A stretch of DNA of 64,000 bases from Cricetomys ansorgei (Eukaryota; Chordata; Mammalia; Rodentia; Nesomyidae), in contig JAMJFZ010002594.1 of assembly GCA_026225945.1 (NCBI GenBank), forward strand, positions 2,356,001-2,420,000, written 5' to 3'. Below the pieces are notes generated by a model. The model did no database searches, had not been told where the DNA came from, and saw only the letters and a list, made by a program, of their open reading frames with translations. Below are positions 1 to 34,500 of this stretch, in pieces (the first letter of the stretch is position 1; every line of letters starts with the position of its first letter). The translations under genes were made by a program, and so were the position numbers.

Positions 1-21994
<21,994 letters not shown>

Positions 21995-22689
21995 CTACTC
22001 TCCAGCTGGCCTCTTCATCTGGAACTCCTCCTGAGAGCGCGTCTCTGTTCCCGCAGTGTTCCCAGTCTAGTGACTCCAGGTGTCGTCAAGTCTCTACTTG
22101 CTCCCTCTCATTCAACTTGAAAATGCAGCTTCCCTTCGGGGCAGGCTCATTTCCTGCCGTCTCTCTGCACCTCTGAGATGGACTAAAACTCAACAAGTCA
22201 GACCTGTAGTCTGTTTTCAGGAGCTTCCGTGTGGCTGTCGGCACTGGGACCTCTTCCAGCTCCTCTGAGGGAGTTCCACAGGAGGGAGAAGCATGCCGGA
22301 CGAGCAGAGGTAGTTTCTGATAGGATCTCTGACTTTATGGATCGTTCAAAGCCATCCAGTGTATTCCTTCCAGTTCACACCAGTGTCTCAGCTCTGAGTT
22401 AACACAAAGAATCAATTCATCCGGAAACCCACGAGCATGCATGTGACCACAAGGTTCAGTGAAGAGTTGATTTCAAGACAGCTTTCAAAACTATGTTTCC
22501 AAATAAAAACAGTGGGCAGCAGAGACTTCAGAACCCCCTTCCTTTTTCAGGAGAAAACACTGTAAGCCTAAAAGTAGGAAAAGTAAACAACAAGGCAGAC
22601 TGCTGAGTTCAAGGCCAGCCACGGCTCAAAAGCAACCAAGGTCTCTTAGGAAGAAGGAAGTGCCGAGGGATCCCCACGAACCCGCGAAG

Positions 22690-23250
22690 GGCTAAGAGTC
22701 TGTCATCTCAGCTCCACGCACCTCGGTCTAGAGAGCGCACAGGGCGTCCGCGCCGAGTCCTCAGTTCCCGGAACCCACGCCTCCCATCTCAGAGGAGCAG
22801 GGGAAGTCAGTGACCATCCTGTGGGAAGGGGCCCGGGCAGGGAGAGAGAGGCCCGGACGCGCGACGGCACCCGGTCCCTGCGCGCGGCGGCACCCCCCGC
22901 GATCGCGCGCGGCCCCACCTCCCACCTCCCACCTCCCACCTCCCGCCTCCGGGGCGCGGCATGATGACGTAAGCGTGACGCGAGGCTGTGACGTCACGCG
23001 GCACCGCCCGCCCCCGGCGCGCGGCGGTGACGTCAGGGGCATGTCGGCGGCCGTGGCGGCTCAGGAGCCCTGGAGGCCCGTGGCCCCGCGGAGGAAGCGC
23101 GCGGCGGAGAGGCGGCCGCGGCGGGAGGAGGCGCGGGCCCGCGGGCCCCGGGCCGAGCCGGAGCCGGAGCCGGAGGCGGACGGCGAGGCTGTGCTGCGCC
23201 GCCTGCGCGAGGCCGAGTGAGTGCGGCGCGGGGAGGCCGCTCCGGCCTCA
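22690..23250. promoter_or_regulatory. Bidirectional CpG-island promoter of Hps4 (-) and Srrd (+)
   Basis: A sharply GC- and CpG-rich block separates the 5' ends of two divergently transcribed genes. There is no obvious TATA box. Just upstream of the Srrd ATG are CRE sites: TGACGTAA (22965-22972), TGACGTCA (22989-22996), TGACGTCA (23028-23035) and a half site TGACG at 22976-22980. A (CCCACCT)n stretch lies at about 22917-22944. A plausible non-coding first exon of Hps4 ends at 22722 on the minus strand (GAG then GTGCGT), but that boundary is a guess from consensus only. Confidence 0.85.
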
Positions 23251-26200
23251 GTCTCCCCGACCGGGCAGGGGGTGTGCCAACCCGCTGCCCTCGGCTGGCG
23301 CTGCGGCAAGCTCTCGGTGTGGCTGCCGTCCCCGTCACTGCGGTCACAGCGGCGTGACCGCAGCAGCCTGTCATTCCGTGCCGGCTTGACATGTTTGAGA
23401 TGGGGGTAGGGTTGCTCGGAGGATTTCAAGGCCAGGGTTGTCTGTTGTCTACCGCTGGTTGGTTCTGGCTGTATCTGTTTGCGGTGGAGGGGCGTGTGTC
23501 ATGGTGCGTGTGTGGAGCGCAGGCCCGCTCCTTACACTGCGTGGGTTAGCATGATCAGGCTTGGTGGCAAGTGCCTTCACCCTGTGGACCATTTTCCCAG
23601 CTCTGGTTTTGGGTCGGTGAGGCAGGATCCCATATTATAGCTTAGGCTAGCCCAGCAGACCTGGAAGTGGAGGAGATTCTGCCTCCTCTCCTAACGCTGA
23701 GATCACAGCCCACCGTGGCTGTTGCCGCTGTTGTAAACAGAGCTTGCAACGTTGGCATCGATGGTTTTGCTGAGCAGCAGCTGTGTCACAGACGTCTGTG
23801 TCCTGCATACTCCACAGCCTCCCTCGGATCTTGGGCACTCAAAAAGAGACATGCAGAAGTCATTGTTACAGCCCAGGCCTTGGCGACTTCAAACCTCGTG
23901 CTTTCACCTGTCTGCTGTTTTGGACTCTTGTTCTCTGCGCCCATCTCCCCACAGCTTGTTCAGTATCTTCTTACAGGGCTAGACAGTGCCCAGCACATGG
24001 GCTGCTTTGTACTCTCATTGTACTATGTACTCTTCTCTGGTTGTAGTCTTGCAGAGCTAAGTTACAAACTTTAGTTGCACTTTAGATGGGTCATAGGGGC
24101 TGTGGTGAGGGGGCCAAGAAATGGCTGGCCATGTGGTTAAGGGGGCAGAGAAAAGCAAGCAGCACCTCTAAGGTCTACGGAGAGAAGTGAGTTCAGGGGC
24201 CTGGGGCCTAACGAACTGTTTCCTGGGCTTTTTCAGAATCTCCCAGCATTCACTGCTTCTCCCAGCAACCCTACTGGGAGTACTTTGATGTGCTAGGTTC
24301 TCCTTTCCCGTCTGAGGAATGTCAGTCGCCTCTGGGGCAGTTCCTGTCTGAGTACCCTAAACACTTCCTCTGGCATATTTTAATTCTGTGTTGATTGTTG
24401 TGCCCTTAGGCTGTGGAAGCCAGTTGACTTGACTAAAGACCAGACCAGACCCTTGGAGTTTCCCTTTGACTTTTCCCTTTAGAATTCTTGGTAGTGGGAA
24501 CTCTGTTCATTGAGTTCCTGCTGAGTGGCCCCAGTTCTCTCTCTCTGGGTCGGATGACCTTTCGCAGGGGTCATCTGAGACCGTCTGCATATCAGATATT
24601 TACATTAATTCATAACAGCAAAATTACAGTTGTGAAGTAGCAACGGAAATAGTGTAATGGTTGGGGGTCCCCACACCCTGAGGGACTGTATTAAAGGGTC
24701 GCACCATCAGGAAGGCTGAGAGCCACTGCTCCTCAGTCTTGAGAGAAGGAAAGTCAGATCAGAAAGGCTAAGCCTGCAGACTTCTCAGTGTTGGTTGAGC
24801 TGCAGCTGTCAGGCGTCCTCTGGAAGCAGGGCCTCTTGCTGGAGGCCCTTTTGTACCCCAGCAGTCTGCACCAGGTCATGGTTACGTCGCTCAGGGAGGG
24901 GTGGCTTTGCATTGGAGGTCCTGCATCCTCCATGTGTCTGGTCAGGGCTAGGATGGCTCAAGACAGAAGGGAGATGACCCTACCATGTCTTGTCAACAGG
25001 GAGGACCTGCGGACCTCTGATTTCTGCAGTTCAGCGCTGGGTGAGTATTGTCGGGTGGAGGGGCCTGGGAATGGAAGAAAGGCCTGTCTGAAGGAGGGCA
25101 GAGGAGGACTTCTTCCCTGAGGGATATTTTGCTTCACAGTGTCACTTGTGCTAGGCTCTAATGCTGACTTCCTCAGAGTTGTGTCTTTGGCACTTCCTAA
25201 GTCTGAAGCAGAGTTGTTATATATTGTGCAGTGTAGTTTTGAGAATTAAGTAAGGTGGTAAATGCTTGGCTGGCACACAGAAGGCAACAAATGCTATTAA
25301 TCATTATCAGGATGGCTCGATGTTGTATTTATCTTTCTGTTTCCTTGGCATTACTGTGTAGACCTTCCCCCCTTGCAGTTATGTCCTCAATATAGTATGG
25401 GCAGCGTGGTAGTTAGTGAGCACACTGGTTACACTTGTATCAAGAGCTCCTGTTTCAGTCATTCAATTGAGTCTCATCTGCAGGCTGCAGTCTCTAGAGC
25501 TGGATTGTTAAATGAAAGGCAGTATCAAGCTACTATCCCAAAGTGTTTTCGTATAGGCTTTCCCTACCTGGGGAACCTGTGCGTGAAAACAGGTTGCTTA
25601 GTGTTAGAATAACTTTTGTTCATGACAATGACTGAAAACGGCCTGGAGGTGGTGTAGGCAGTGTAGGCAGTGGTGTTTGTAGAGGCCATCAGCATCCTGC
25701 ACACCTTTGAAGAGCTTTCCATCAATCAGAACACACTTCTCAAACTCCTAACACTGCGACCCTTACAGTTCCTCATGTTGTGGTGACCCCAACCATATAT
25801 TTTCATTGCTTCTTCCTAAGTGTAATTTTGTTATTGTTATGAATCATAAATGTAAATATCTGATATGCAGATGGCCTCAGGTGATCCTGTGAAAGGGTCA
25901 TTCAACCCCAAAAGGGGTTGGGACCCACACGTTGAGAACCGGTCCTTTGGATGAAAACCTTCTAGCGTGCTCTCAGGTTTGGGGCAGCAGAGTTCAGGAT
26001 CCCGCCTTTGGCAGCCTGGACACAGTCTCAGGCAGCTTCACTCTGGGTGTTGAGGCCTGTTGCCCTTCATTCACTGCCCTGGCTCTATGTGCTCTGACCA
26101 CATTCGGGGGAATGATCTTTCAGAAACCATCACCCAGTGTCTTAGAAAACAGCTGGACCAACTGCAGACCCTCACGGAAGCCCTTGGGAAACTGCACCTT

Positions 26201-28422
26201 GGCTCATCAGCTGGTGGGTCAGGAGAGCGCTTGGCTACGGGCACCTTCCCTGTGAAGGTTGTGTGCTACGGCCTTGGGAACTTTGCCTCCTGTGTCACTG
26301 CTCGGATCCAGCTCGCTTTTATGCTTCTCCTCCTGGAGACATGCCAGGTGAGCTGTGCTCCGCTGCCATGCCTGTGGTGGAGGTGTGCATGGACCTGACG
26401 CAGCCCTCTTCCCATCCAGATCCCCCGAAGCCACTGCTGGGTCTATGACCCTCTGTTCAGCCAAGCTGAAGTTTCGGTGCTCACCTCCCTTGGCGTGACT
26501 GTCCTCAGTGAGAACGAGGTAGGTGCTTTCATCGCCTCCAAACCTCTGTCTACCTCTGACGCAGTGCCTCGCCTGGCCTTCCTAGAGCCGTGGAAGCCAG
26601 TTTTAGTTTCAGCTTGGACTTACACACACCATGAAAACTTGAATCAGCTCTGTGAACTAGTGTGTTAGGGTTACAAAACCCTTAGGTCAAGAACCTGGAG
26701 AGATGGCTCTGCTGTTAAGAGCACTGGCTGCTCTCCCAGAGCAAGATTCCCAGCACCCATGTGGAGGCTTACAGCCATCTGTAACTCCAGTTCCAGGGGA
26801 CCTGATGTCCTCTTCTGACCCCCATGGGCACCAGGGATGCACATGGTGCAAAGACACAGGAACAAAACCCTAAAACACGTATAATTTAAAACAAAAAACA
26901 AAAAATGGGTCAAACCTCATAGGTCCCGTTTAGGTGTTATGTGGGTCCTGGGAATCAAACTCAGGTAGGACTGGCATGGTTGAGTGGCTCTGGCCCAGGA
27001 TGGTCTCAGCCTCATGATCCTGCTGCGTAAGCGGTGGCGAGACCCTAAAACACTCACTTCAGACTGGAGGCACGGGAGCAGGTAAGTGAGAGTCTGAGGT
27101 CACCTCTAACCCGGACAGCAGCAAGCGTGGCCTGTGCAACAGGCGCCACAGAGGCTGTGTCCCAGACCACAGACAGCTCCTGTGGAGGCAGCCGCAGGGC
27201 AAGGAGCCTGTGACCCCACCATGGTGGGGATGGCCAGAGCGTAGGACATGGCACAGGACCACACGGAGTACTTCATCTGGTCGGCTTGGGTTCCTTCTGG
27301 ACGTGGCTCCTTTAGTCCTTACAGCCATTTCCTGACATCACATCGCTAGTGTCGGCTCACCACAGGAGTTAGGGTCCTTAGCACCCATGCTGCTGTCGCT
27401 TCCACAGGAAGGCAAGTGCTGTATCCGAGGCCAGCCCACTGTCTTCTACATGCCGCACTGCGGGACAGCTCTGTACAACAATCTGCTGTGGAGCAACTGG
27501 TCCACAGACGCTCTTTCCAGGGTGGTCATCATCGGGAACAGTTTCCAAGGCCTCGAGGAAAGGTAAGCCTTTACAGCTGCCAGGCCCACCTGCGGGGAGA
27601 AGGGCTTTCCCCATGAGGAACTGGGAGAAAGGTTAAAGCAGTTAAGGAATCTGCAGACAGTCCCTCTTCTGAGGGACAGTGTTTGAGTAGCCGTGCTTCC
27701 TTAAGTGTGACCACGCTCCGATCTGCTGCGCAGTGCCTGTCTGTCCTGCCCTCTTAGTATCTCATTCACGTCCCAAAATTCTTTCTGAACTCATCTTGTT
27801 TTCTGTCATAAGTTGAAAAAAAAATCACCCATGTGTTTCCTAATTGTGTTTATTTCTTTATTTCTAGGTTGTTGGCAAGGATTCTGCAGAAAAATTATTC
27901 CTACATTGCAAAGGTGTCTGACAGACGAGTGGGACAGGGTGGGGGAGGGTGTAAAGCACAAAGCCACGGTGCCCGTCCATGTTCTGAGCACAGCGACTGG
28001 CAGGGCCTCTTCCTGGAACCAGTCGGTGCCTTTCTAGTTGTGCCCAGCTCCCTTCATTCTCAGAGCGAGGCGAGCATCCCCATTGCCTTTGGGACCAAGA
28101 ACCACTGCAGTACAGATCCCTATTTCTTACAAGGACAGTGGGTGGCCAGGTAAATGGAGAAGTAAGCCAGGAGAGGGGCCGTGCCTAATGCCTGTGTCTG
28201 GACCTCTCCGCTCAGATTCTGAAAGGCCTGGAGGAGTTCCCACTGCCTCAGACTCCACGCTACACAGACACCTTTAATGACACCTCTGTCCACTGGTTCC
28301 CTCTGCTCAAGCTGGAGAGCCTGCCTAGGGACCTGTGGGCATCTCGGGAAGAGCCTGAGTACCAGGGCTGCGAGGACCTGGAGATCATCAGGAAACCGAC
28401 AGACTGTGCCCGGCTGGGGTAG
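23041..28422 (+). CDS. Srrd: SRR1 domain-containing protein SRRD
   Basis: Seven coding exons: 23041-23216, 25000-25040, 26124-26347, 26420-26518, 27408-27562, 27868-27913 and 28216-28422 (TAG at 28420-28422). All have GT-AG introns and the phases join into 315 codons. The N-terminus is Arg/Ala/Glu-rich and encoded in the CpG island. The SRR1-like domain covers roughly residues 115-250, with the glycine motif CYGLGNF at 120-126, then [21 protein letters not shown] and [10 protein letters not shown] segments close to human SRRD. SRR1 was named in Arabidopsis for phytochrome B signalling and the circadian clock; the mammalian role is poorly defined. The 41-bp second exon lies between inverted repeat copies, so skipping it would shift the frame. 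The exon-6 donor (AAG, then GTGTCT) is weak. The gene is head-to-head with Hps4 and tail-to-tail with Tfip11. Confidence 0.97.
24540..24728 (+). repeat. Rodent interspersed repeat, copy 1 of an inverted pair in Srrd intron 1
   Basis: The segment contains CTGCATATCAGATATTTACA, then ACAGCAAAATTACAG, GGTTGGGGGT and GGGTCGCA. The reverse complement of 25735-25948 follows the same order of words. The class is unsure; it may be a non-autonomous DNA element. Confidence 0.8.
25735..25948 (-). repeat. Rodent interspersed repeat, copy 2 (inverted) in Srrd intron 2
   Basis: Its reverse complement shares CTGCATATCAGATATTTACA and the following words with 24540-24728. It stands in the opposite orientation about 1 kb away, on the other side of Srrd exon 2. 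Confidence 0.8.
26693..26900 (+). mobile_element. B2/B3-type SINE in Srrd intron 4
   Basis: GAGAGATGGCTC...TTAAGAGCACTGGCTGCTC...CAGCACCCATG...CTGTAACTCCAGTTCCAGGG is the B2/B3 tRNA-derived body, followed by an A-rich tail. Confidence 0.88.
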
Positions 28423-28507
28423 CAGGGCGCCACTGTGCAGGACACGCCATCTCCTTGGCCGGGCTGCTGGCGTCAAGTCACATCGGCCTTGGTGGCCTGG
28501 CCTCCCA

Positions 28508-28513
28508 AATAGA
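28508..28513 (+). terminator. Srrd: Probable Srrd poly(A) signal (variant AATAGA)
   Basis: AATAGA is 86 bp past the Srrd stop. No canonical AATAAA occurs on the plus strand before the Tfip11 coding sequence begins. Assignment rests on position and a known variant hexamer. Confidence 0.5.
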
Positions 28514-28542
28514 CTTCGTTTGTAAGCTCAGTTAAAGTGCCA

Positions 28543-28548
28543 TTTATT
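28543..28548 (-). terminator. Tfip11: Tfip11 poly(A) signal AATAAA
   Basis: The minus strand reads AATAAA only 22 nt after the Tfip11 TAG (28571-28573), so the 3'UTR should be about 40-55 nt. The plus-strand signal of Srrd lies within 30 bp, and the two transcript ends should abut or overlap. Confidence 0.85.
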
Positions 28549-28570
28549 CACACCTGTGGGGCCCTGGCGT

Positions 28571-31500
28571 CTACTTGGCCATGTCGATGAGGCTCTGCAG
28601 GGAGGTGGGCACCCATGTCTTCTCACCCTGCACAAACACCACACCCCGGTCGATGTAGATGACAATGCGGCCGAAGGTGTAAAGCTGCTTGCCCTCGTGC
28701 CGCTTGCCAATGACGGGCATGAACACGATGTTGTGCTCCTCTGCCTTGGTCTCGATGAGGTCCTTGAAGTTCATGGGCACTGAGCTGGCGGCCGCCCCGA
28801 TGCCCCGCTGCGCCATGTTCTCAGCTTCCCGGCGCTCCTGCATGGCCTCATACTGGAAGTCCTTCCTGCGCTCCGTGTGCGTGAGGTAGGCAATGTTCTC
28901 CCTCGCACCTGGCTGCATGTAGGCCCCTGAAAGAAGGAAAGACAGTGAGGAGAGGTGACCCCAGGTATGCAGAACCTAACGTGCATGATGACATGGTGCA
29001 TGACTCACTGAGGAGCCTGTGCCTGAGGACACAGGCACTGACATCATCAGTGCAGGCCTGGGGAGGCTCATTATCACAAAACTGGTCTGGAGACTTGAGG
29101 CTAATATCAAATACCAGAGTTAGACCTGTCAGTGTCAGATGAGGTATAGACAAGGCCAGAGTGCACAGAGGTAGCTCTCTAAATCACCACCCATGAGGTC
29201 ACCGCATAGTCTAGTGTGGCCTACACTTCTCCTTTCCCCTGGTGCACAGAGGCCCTGCCATCCAAGGATGGGAACGAGCTAGAGAGAAAACTCATCCACT
29301 AGGAGGATGACTCTGTTTGCAGAGTCCACTGTGGTTCCCAGCACCCACTTGAGATGGCCCACATCTACCTCACCAGGCTCCGCCTCCCCTGGCACTGCAC
29401 TCCTGTGTAACATCTCCCTCCAGACACATAAGCACATAATTAAAAGCCATAAAGATAAATGTCAGGTGTATTTAAGGATCCCGAGTGTGGCTCCTTGAAG
29501 AACCAGAGTAACCCAAACGCTGTGCTGTGAGGGGTACGGGAACAATCCTGACCGTGGTCTGGGGTGATAAGGTGGGTGGGTTAGAGGACAGCACCCCATC
29601 CCAGCCGCCGCCCGTGTGTCTGAGCTCTGAGCTCTCCAGGAGCTGAGACAGCTCGGAGAGGTCCCAGCAGTGCTGTGCATCAAGCTAAGTGCACCTTTAG
29701 CATGTTTGCTTCTGCTGTGAACACCTTCAATGTACTCAGTGCTCAGTGCCGTGACTTGCATAACAGGGCAAGCCTGGGCCTCAGCAGTGAGCAGTGATCC
29801 CCAGGGACCCAGATGCCATGCCACAGACACAGCTCATCCCTCTTGTAACCATGAAGTAGGCACAGAGCATCACAGGGGGAGCAACTACCAAGTGCTACAC
29901 CCACACAGGAGTATGGGAAGGCTGCCTAGAGCCAGACCCAGTCGGCCTCTGTCAGGACTAACTCGGTGGGAGTTAAAAGTAGCTGAGCCCACTGGACACT
30001 GTCCTGGGAGTGAAGTGACACTTGGGTGGCCTTGCAGAGGACCCCAAAATAGGAGTCAGTGTCATGCTTGGGAACCAGGGCCAGGACATCCCAACAGGAA
30101 CCTTACTCACCCACATTGGAGGACACAGCCCTGTTCATGATGTCAAGTGCTTCGTTGAACTTTTCCTTGACGGACGGGTGTGCCAGCACCTGGTCTGAGA
30201 ACATGGATTTCCAGCCCAGGTACCACTTGGTGATCTCCTCATAATTGGGGCTGTTACTGAGCCAGGAGCACAGCACCTGCCACAGGACACAGGACGCTGT
30301 AGAGGGGCTGGACCACAGCAGCATGAGCAGTGTCCCAGGGCCATGTGCTGTATTCAGCACTGCTCTCCCAGCAACCCACACTCCGGGGTGCACGGAGCTG
30401 CGGCATCTAATGATTAGCCAGCCCTTGGCCTAATTTCCACATCAGGTCCTATGAGGAACTGAGGACACATCCCGCCTAGACAGCAGTGGGCACTGAGTAC
30501 CCGGGGCTCTCACCCACACCCCACCTTGTCCCTCCTGGACCACAGTATACCTGAAGCCACTTGGGGAAGAAATGCTTCTCCAGCAGCCCCACCAGGCTGG
30601 AGACAGAGATCATCCCTTCCCAGTCCATCACCCAGTAGAAGGCATCCATATGCTGCTGGTGGGGGTTGATGACGAGCTCACCCAAGCACATGCCTGCAAG
30701 AGAGATGGTCCCCAGCTCAGCTTCTGCAGCAGCAGAGCCATGGAGGCACACAGTGCTACCCAGCAGACCCTTCAGGCTCTGGCCTGCTCCTTCCTTCACC
30801 CAGGCTGAGCTCCCTGTGGTTCACAAGTATTTAAGAGGAAGATGCCTTTCTGGTCCTGAAGCCCAAACAAGCCCCATCAGGAAACCATAGGCACAGAGAG
30901 CGGAGTCACTGCAGACCGCGGTCACAGCTGTGAAGCAGCAGCAGGCAGGCTCTGGTTCCACTCCCGTGCCAGCTCTGCCCTGTGCAGTGCACCTTCTGTG
31001 GACACGACTGGGCTGCACTTGGGCACCTGCCCAGCTCCTTACCCAGCTTGGGCACGATGTTCCTGAGCATGAAGGCCTCCCAGGACCCAGGGGTGAGGAC
31101 TTCTTTCCAGGGCTGCAGGATGAGCTTGGCTGAGGCGTCACTGGGGTGCCACTTCTGCAGCGCACTGGACAGCTTGCTGCGGACAGGGGAGTAGAGCGGC
31201 TCCAGGCGGGCCTGCATGAGGGGCAGCCACGGGTGGATCCACGAGTGGATGGGAACGGTGTCTGTCAAGGGGTTCCAGTTATCCACCTGTGGGTGAGTGG
31301 GGAAGGATGGCAATGAAGCCATGTTCGTGCATGACACACCAGTGCTGTCCTCAGGAAAGTGGGTGGGTCCTCACAGAGGGCCACAGTGCACACTGTGTGT
31401 GGAGGGCAAGAGCCACCTGGAGGCAGATGGGAGGCACAGCAGCCAAGTGGCCTCCCAGGCACTCTGCACTCTAGGTCCCTCAGAGGAAAAAACCATGCCA

Positions 31501-34500
31501 GCAGCTCAAACCTCAGCATGGCTCACGGTTCCCCGAAGAACTGAGGCACTAAGGAAATGGACTCCCTCTTGAGAAAGGTGGGGGAGAGGTACTACGGAAA
31601 AGGCTAGAATCAGCACTGCAGGACACCACTGGTGCCAGCCCTGCAGTCCCAGGAGTACAGCGGCACACGCACACTGCAGGGGCCCTGCCCTACCTCCTTC
31701 TGCAGCTTGGGGAAGATGAGCTGGTCCAGGATGTTGTCCAGGATCCACACAGGGATGATGTGTGCCCAGCTGTCCAGAAAGTCCACCATTGGGTCACAGT
31801 TCCTGGGCTGCCACTGGGCGACAACATTCCGAACAAAAGGCATCCAGACCTCCCACATGAGCCTGGAGAGGCAAGGGCACTGGTCAGCCACTGTTGGCTT
31901 CATGCCACCCCGTAGACCCCAGAGGAAATCCTCAGGGCAGTCCCCACAGGGGCCCCGGTGATGTCCCTCCATGGTCCACCAGCTGCTGGCTGCTCCAGGA
32001 CCACGTGGGCTAACGGTGTCAGCGCATGGTACTGGGGGGGTCACAGATGAGCACTCCCTCCTGAGACCCATCCTCTCCCAGCTGCCCCATCTTGGTCCTT
32101 TTTCCCTGCACTGCCTGTTCACTTGTCTGCCACCTGCCGTTTCCAGACTGTGGCTGAAAGCTGCTCAGGATCCTTGCAGGTTCAGCCCAGCTCCTGGACA
32201 CTCAGCAGATGTGTGAGTCGGCCAGCCTTCGACTCCCAAGCAGTCCCAGTGTGGAGCAGAGGCAAGAGGGCCAGAATGGCTTGGGGAAGCAGGGGCACAG
32301 TGGGGGGACCCTGGCACCTGTGGAAGGCATCTGAGGACAGGTCTTGGCTGCTGTGAGATAGCAGCTGGTCGTTCTCCAGGAGGCTCTTCCACTTGGAGAT
32401 GATCTGGGTGCCATAGCTGCCATCCTGCAGAGCACCGGCATAGTGAGCTTTCCCACCTCAGTGACCATGTCCCAGCCTGACCCCGCCCAGCTCTGGCCTG
32501 GCCCTGCCCGCACACCTCGAGGGGGTGCCAGTCCTTGAAGTAGTCCTTCACCAGCGGATAGACGATGGCCACCGCCAGGTCTGCGCGGTCTGCCAGGCGG
32601 TACTCCTCATAGTACTTGTCCTGCAGCGTCTCGAAGATGCGGGCGCACTCGTCCAGCGTGAGGGGGTCAGTGCTGTGGGGCTGCATGCGGCGCTCGCACT
32701 CCTCCACCAGGGCCAGCACTTTGCTGAGGTTGGAGATGACTCGCTCCTCGTGCGCGAGGACCTCGGCGGTCTTCTCGAGCTCGTGGGACAGGTTGACCAC
32801 CATGTCCCGCTCATACTGCAGCTGGCGGTCACTCTGGATGATCTCCTGCTCCGTGCGCTCGATGAGCAGCTGCAGGTTGTGCTCCAGCTCGGGCAGCGCG
32901 AAGCCGGGCACCTTGGCGTCCTTGCCAGCTGTGGGAGGCAGCTGCGCCAGCAACGGCAGCCCTTCATCAGGCACGCTGTGCTTGTGGCTGATCTGGCTGT
33001 AGCTGTAGTAGACCTTCTGCTCCCGGCCCGTCATGTCGATCACCTTGCAGAGGGTGGCAGGATGCCATGTTAGCCACCGCCAGAGGAGACACGATGACAG
33101 CCAAGGGTCAAGAGCCCTGCCGGGGACAGAGCTGCCAGCTCCACATTACCTCACACTCAACAGTGGCAGGCAGCTGCCCCCACTGCTGTCTAGCTACTTG
33201 GGAAGTGATGGCAACAAAGAAGGAAGCCTTCCCGCGATCCCATGGTTGGCTTTGCAGTGCTGGGGGTAGGAGCCGGGGCCTGGCACGTGCTGCACTGGCT
33301 GAGGACTTACACCAGGAGTGGTGCTGAGTTCATGGGGCATGACTCCAGACAGAAGGGAGCACTGTGTCTTGAGAAGCAGTGCTGCACTGGAACCCAGTGT
33401 CAGGAGGTGGGGAGGGAGGGCTGTGCATTTGAGGCCAGCCTGGGCTACATGGTAAGATTCTGTCTCGGAAAGGAAATAGGGACACACACACCCCAATGAC
33501 CTAGTTATCAGACAGACAGATCTCGGAGAAAGAGGGCCTCATACCTTGACCTGAGACAGCTCCTTCTGAGGCGCTGTGAGCTTCTTGCTGACCCTGCCCT
33601 TGGCCTTCAGCTCCTCCACGGTCTTGTAAGAGTACTTTGGCTTCTTCTTGCTCCCACTGGGATCCTTCCTCCACTGGCTCAACTCCTTCTGAAACTCCTA
33701 GGGCAGAGGGATGCAGAGAAATGCCAACAGAAGGCCTCTTCCACAGCAGTCAGGGGCCAAGGCCCATAACATGCCTGCAGTCACCAAGTATCATTCCCCA
33801 GCACCCCTGAGCAGCACAGGCAGGGCGATGCTAAAGGCGGGTGCTGGAGGGAAGAGAGAGGCTCTGCTGGTCTTCAGCTGACCTCATGCAGAACTCAGCA
33901 TGAACACTGGCCCCACCTGGCCGGACAATGAGCAGAGGGGAAATGAGGGAGGACACAGCTGTCTCCAAGCTGAGCAGTCTACGATGCAGTTAGACTACCG
34001 TGCAACTGTGTACCTCGGTCCCACCCTGTCCACAACCTTACAGCTGACCGCCTCACACACACCTGATGCCAGTGGCTGCAAACTGGGCCCCCAGCAGGCC
34101 TGTCACACAAGCAGCTGTGTGTTGACACCCAAAGGCCACCAGAGCGACAACCCGTGAACCAGCCGTCTGAAGCATCCAGGCCACAGGCCACCCACGCCTG
34201 CTTCTCATTACCTCCTCAGCCTCCTCTTCTGAGTCGGCCACGGGGAAGTCCTGCAGGGACTGGGTGGTCCGCTCCGAGCCGTAGGCCCCCACGGCCCCCT
34301 TGCCTTTTCTCTGTTTGGCTTCAATGGGGTTGATGATACCTGAACAAGGACAGGTGGGAGACCATCCAGATGTGGGCACACACTCGAGGACAGCACCAAG
34401 AGGCCGCCTCCTGCTCCTCACCCCGACAGCACACCACTACTCAGCACAGTGCCACGGCCCTGGACTCGACGAGCGAGGCCGCGTCTGAGGCAGGCATTCA

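Noticed and set aside
22703..23042. GC-rich frames on both strands around the island
   Set aside because: CpG islands lack stop codons by composition; only the Srrd first exon has a matching donor and protein similarity.
32525..33073. 182-codon plus-strand frame
   Set aside because: Antisense shadow of the 528-bp Tfip11 exon, open because of its codon bias.
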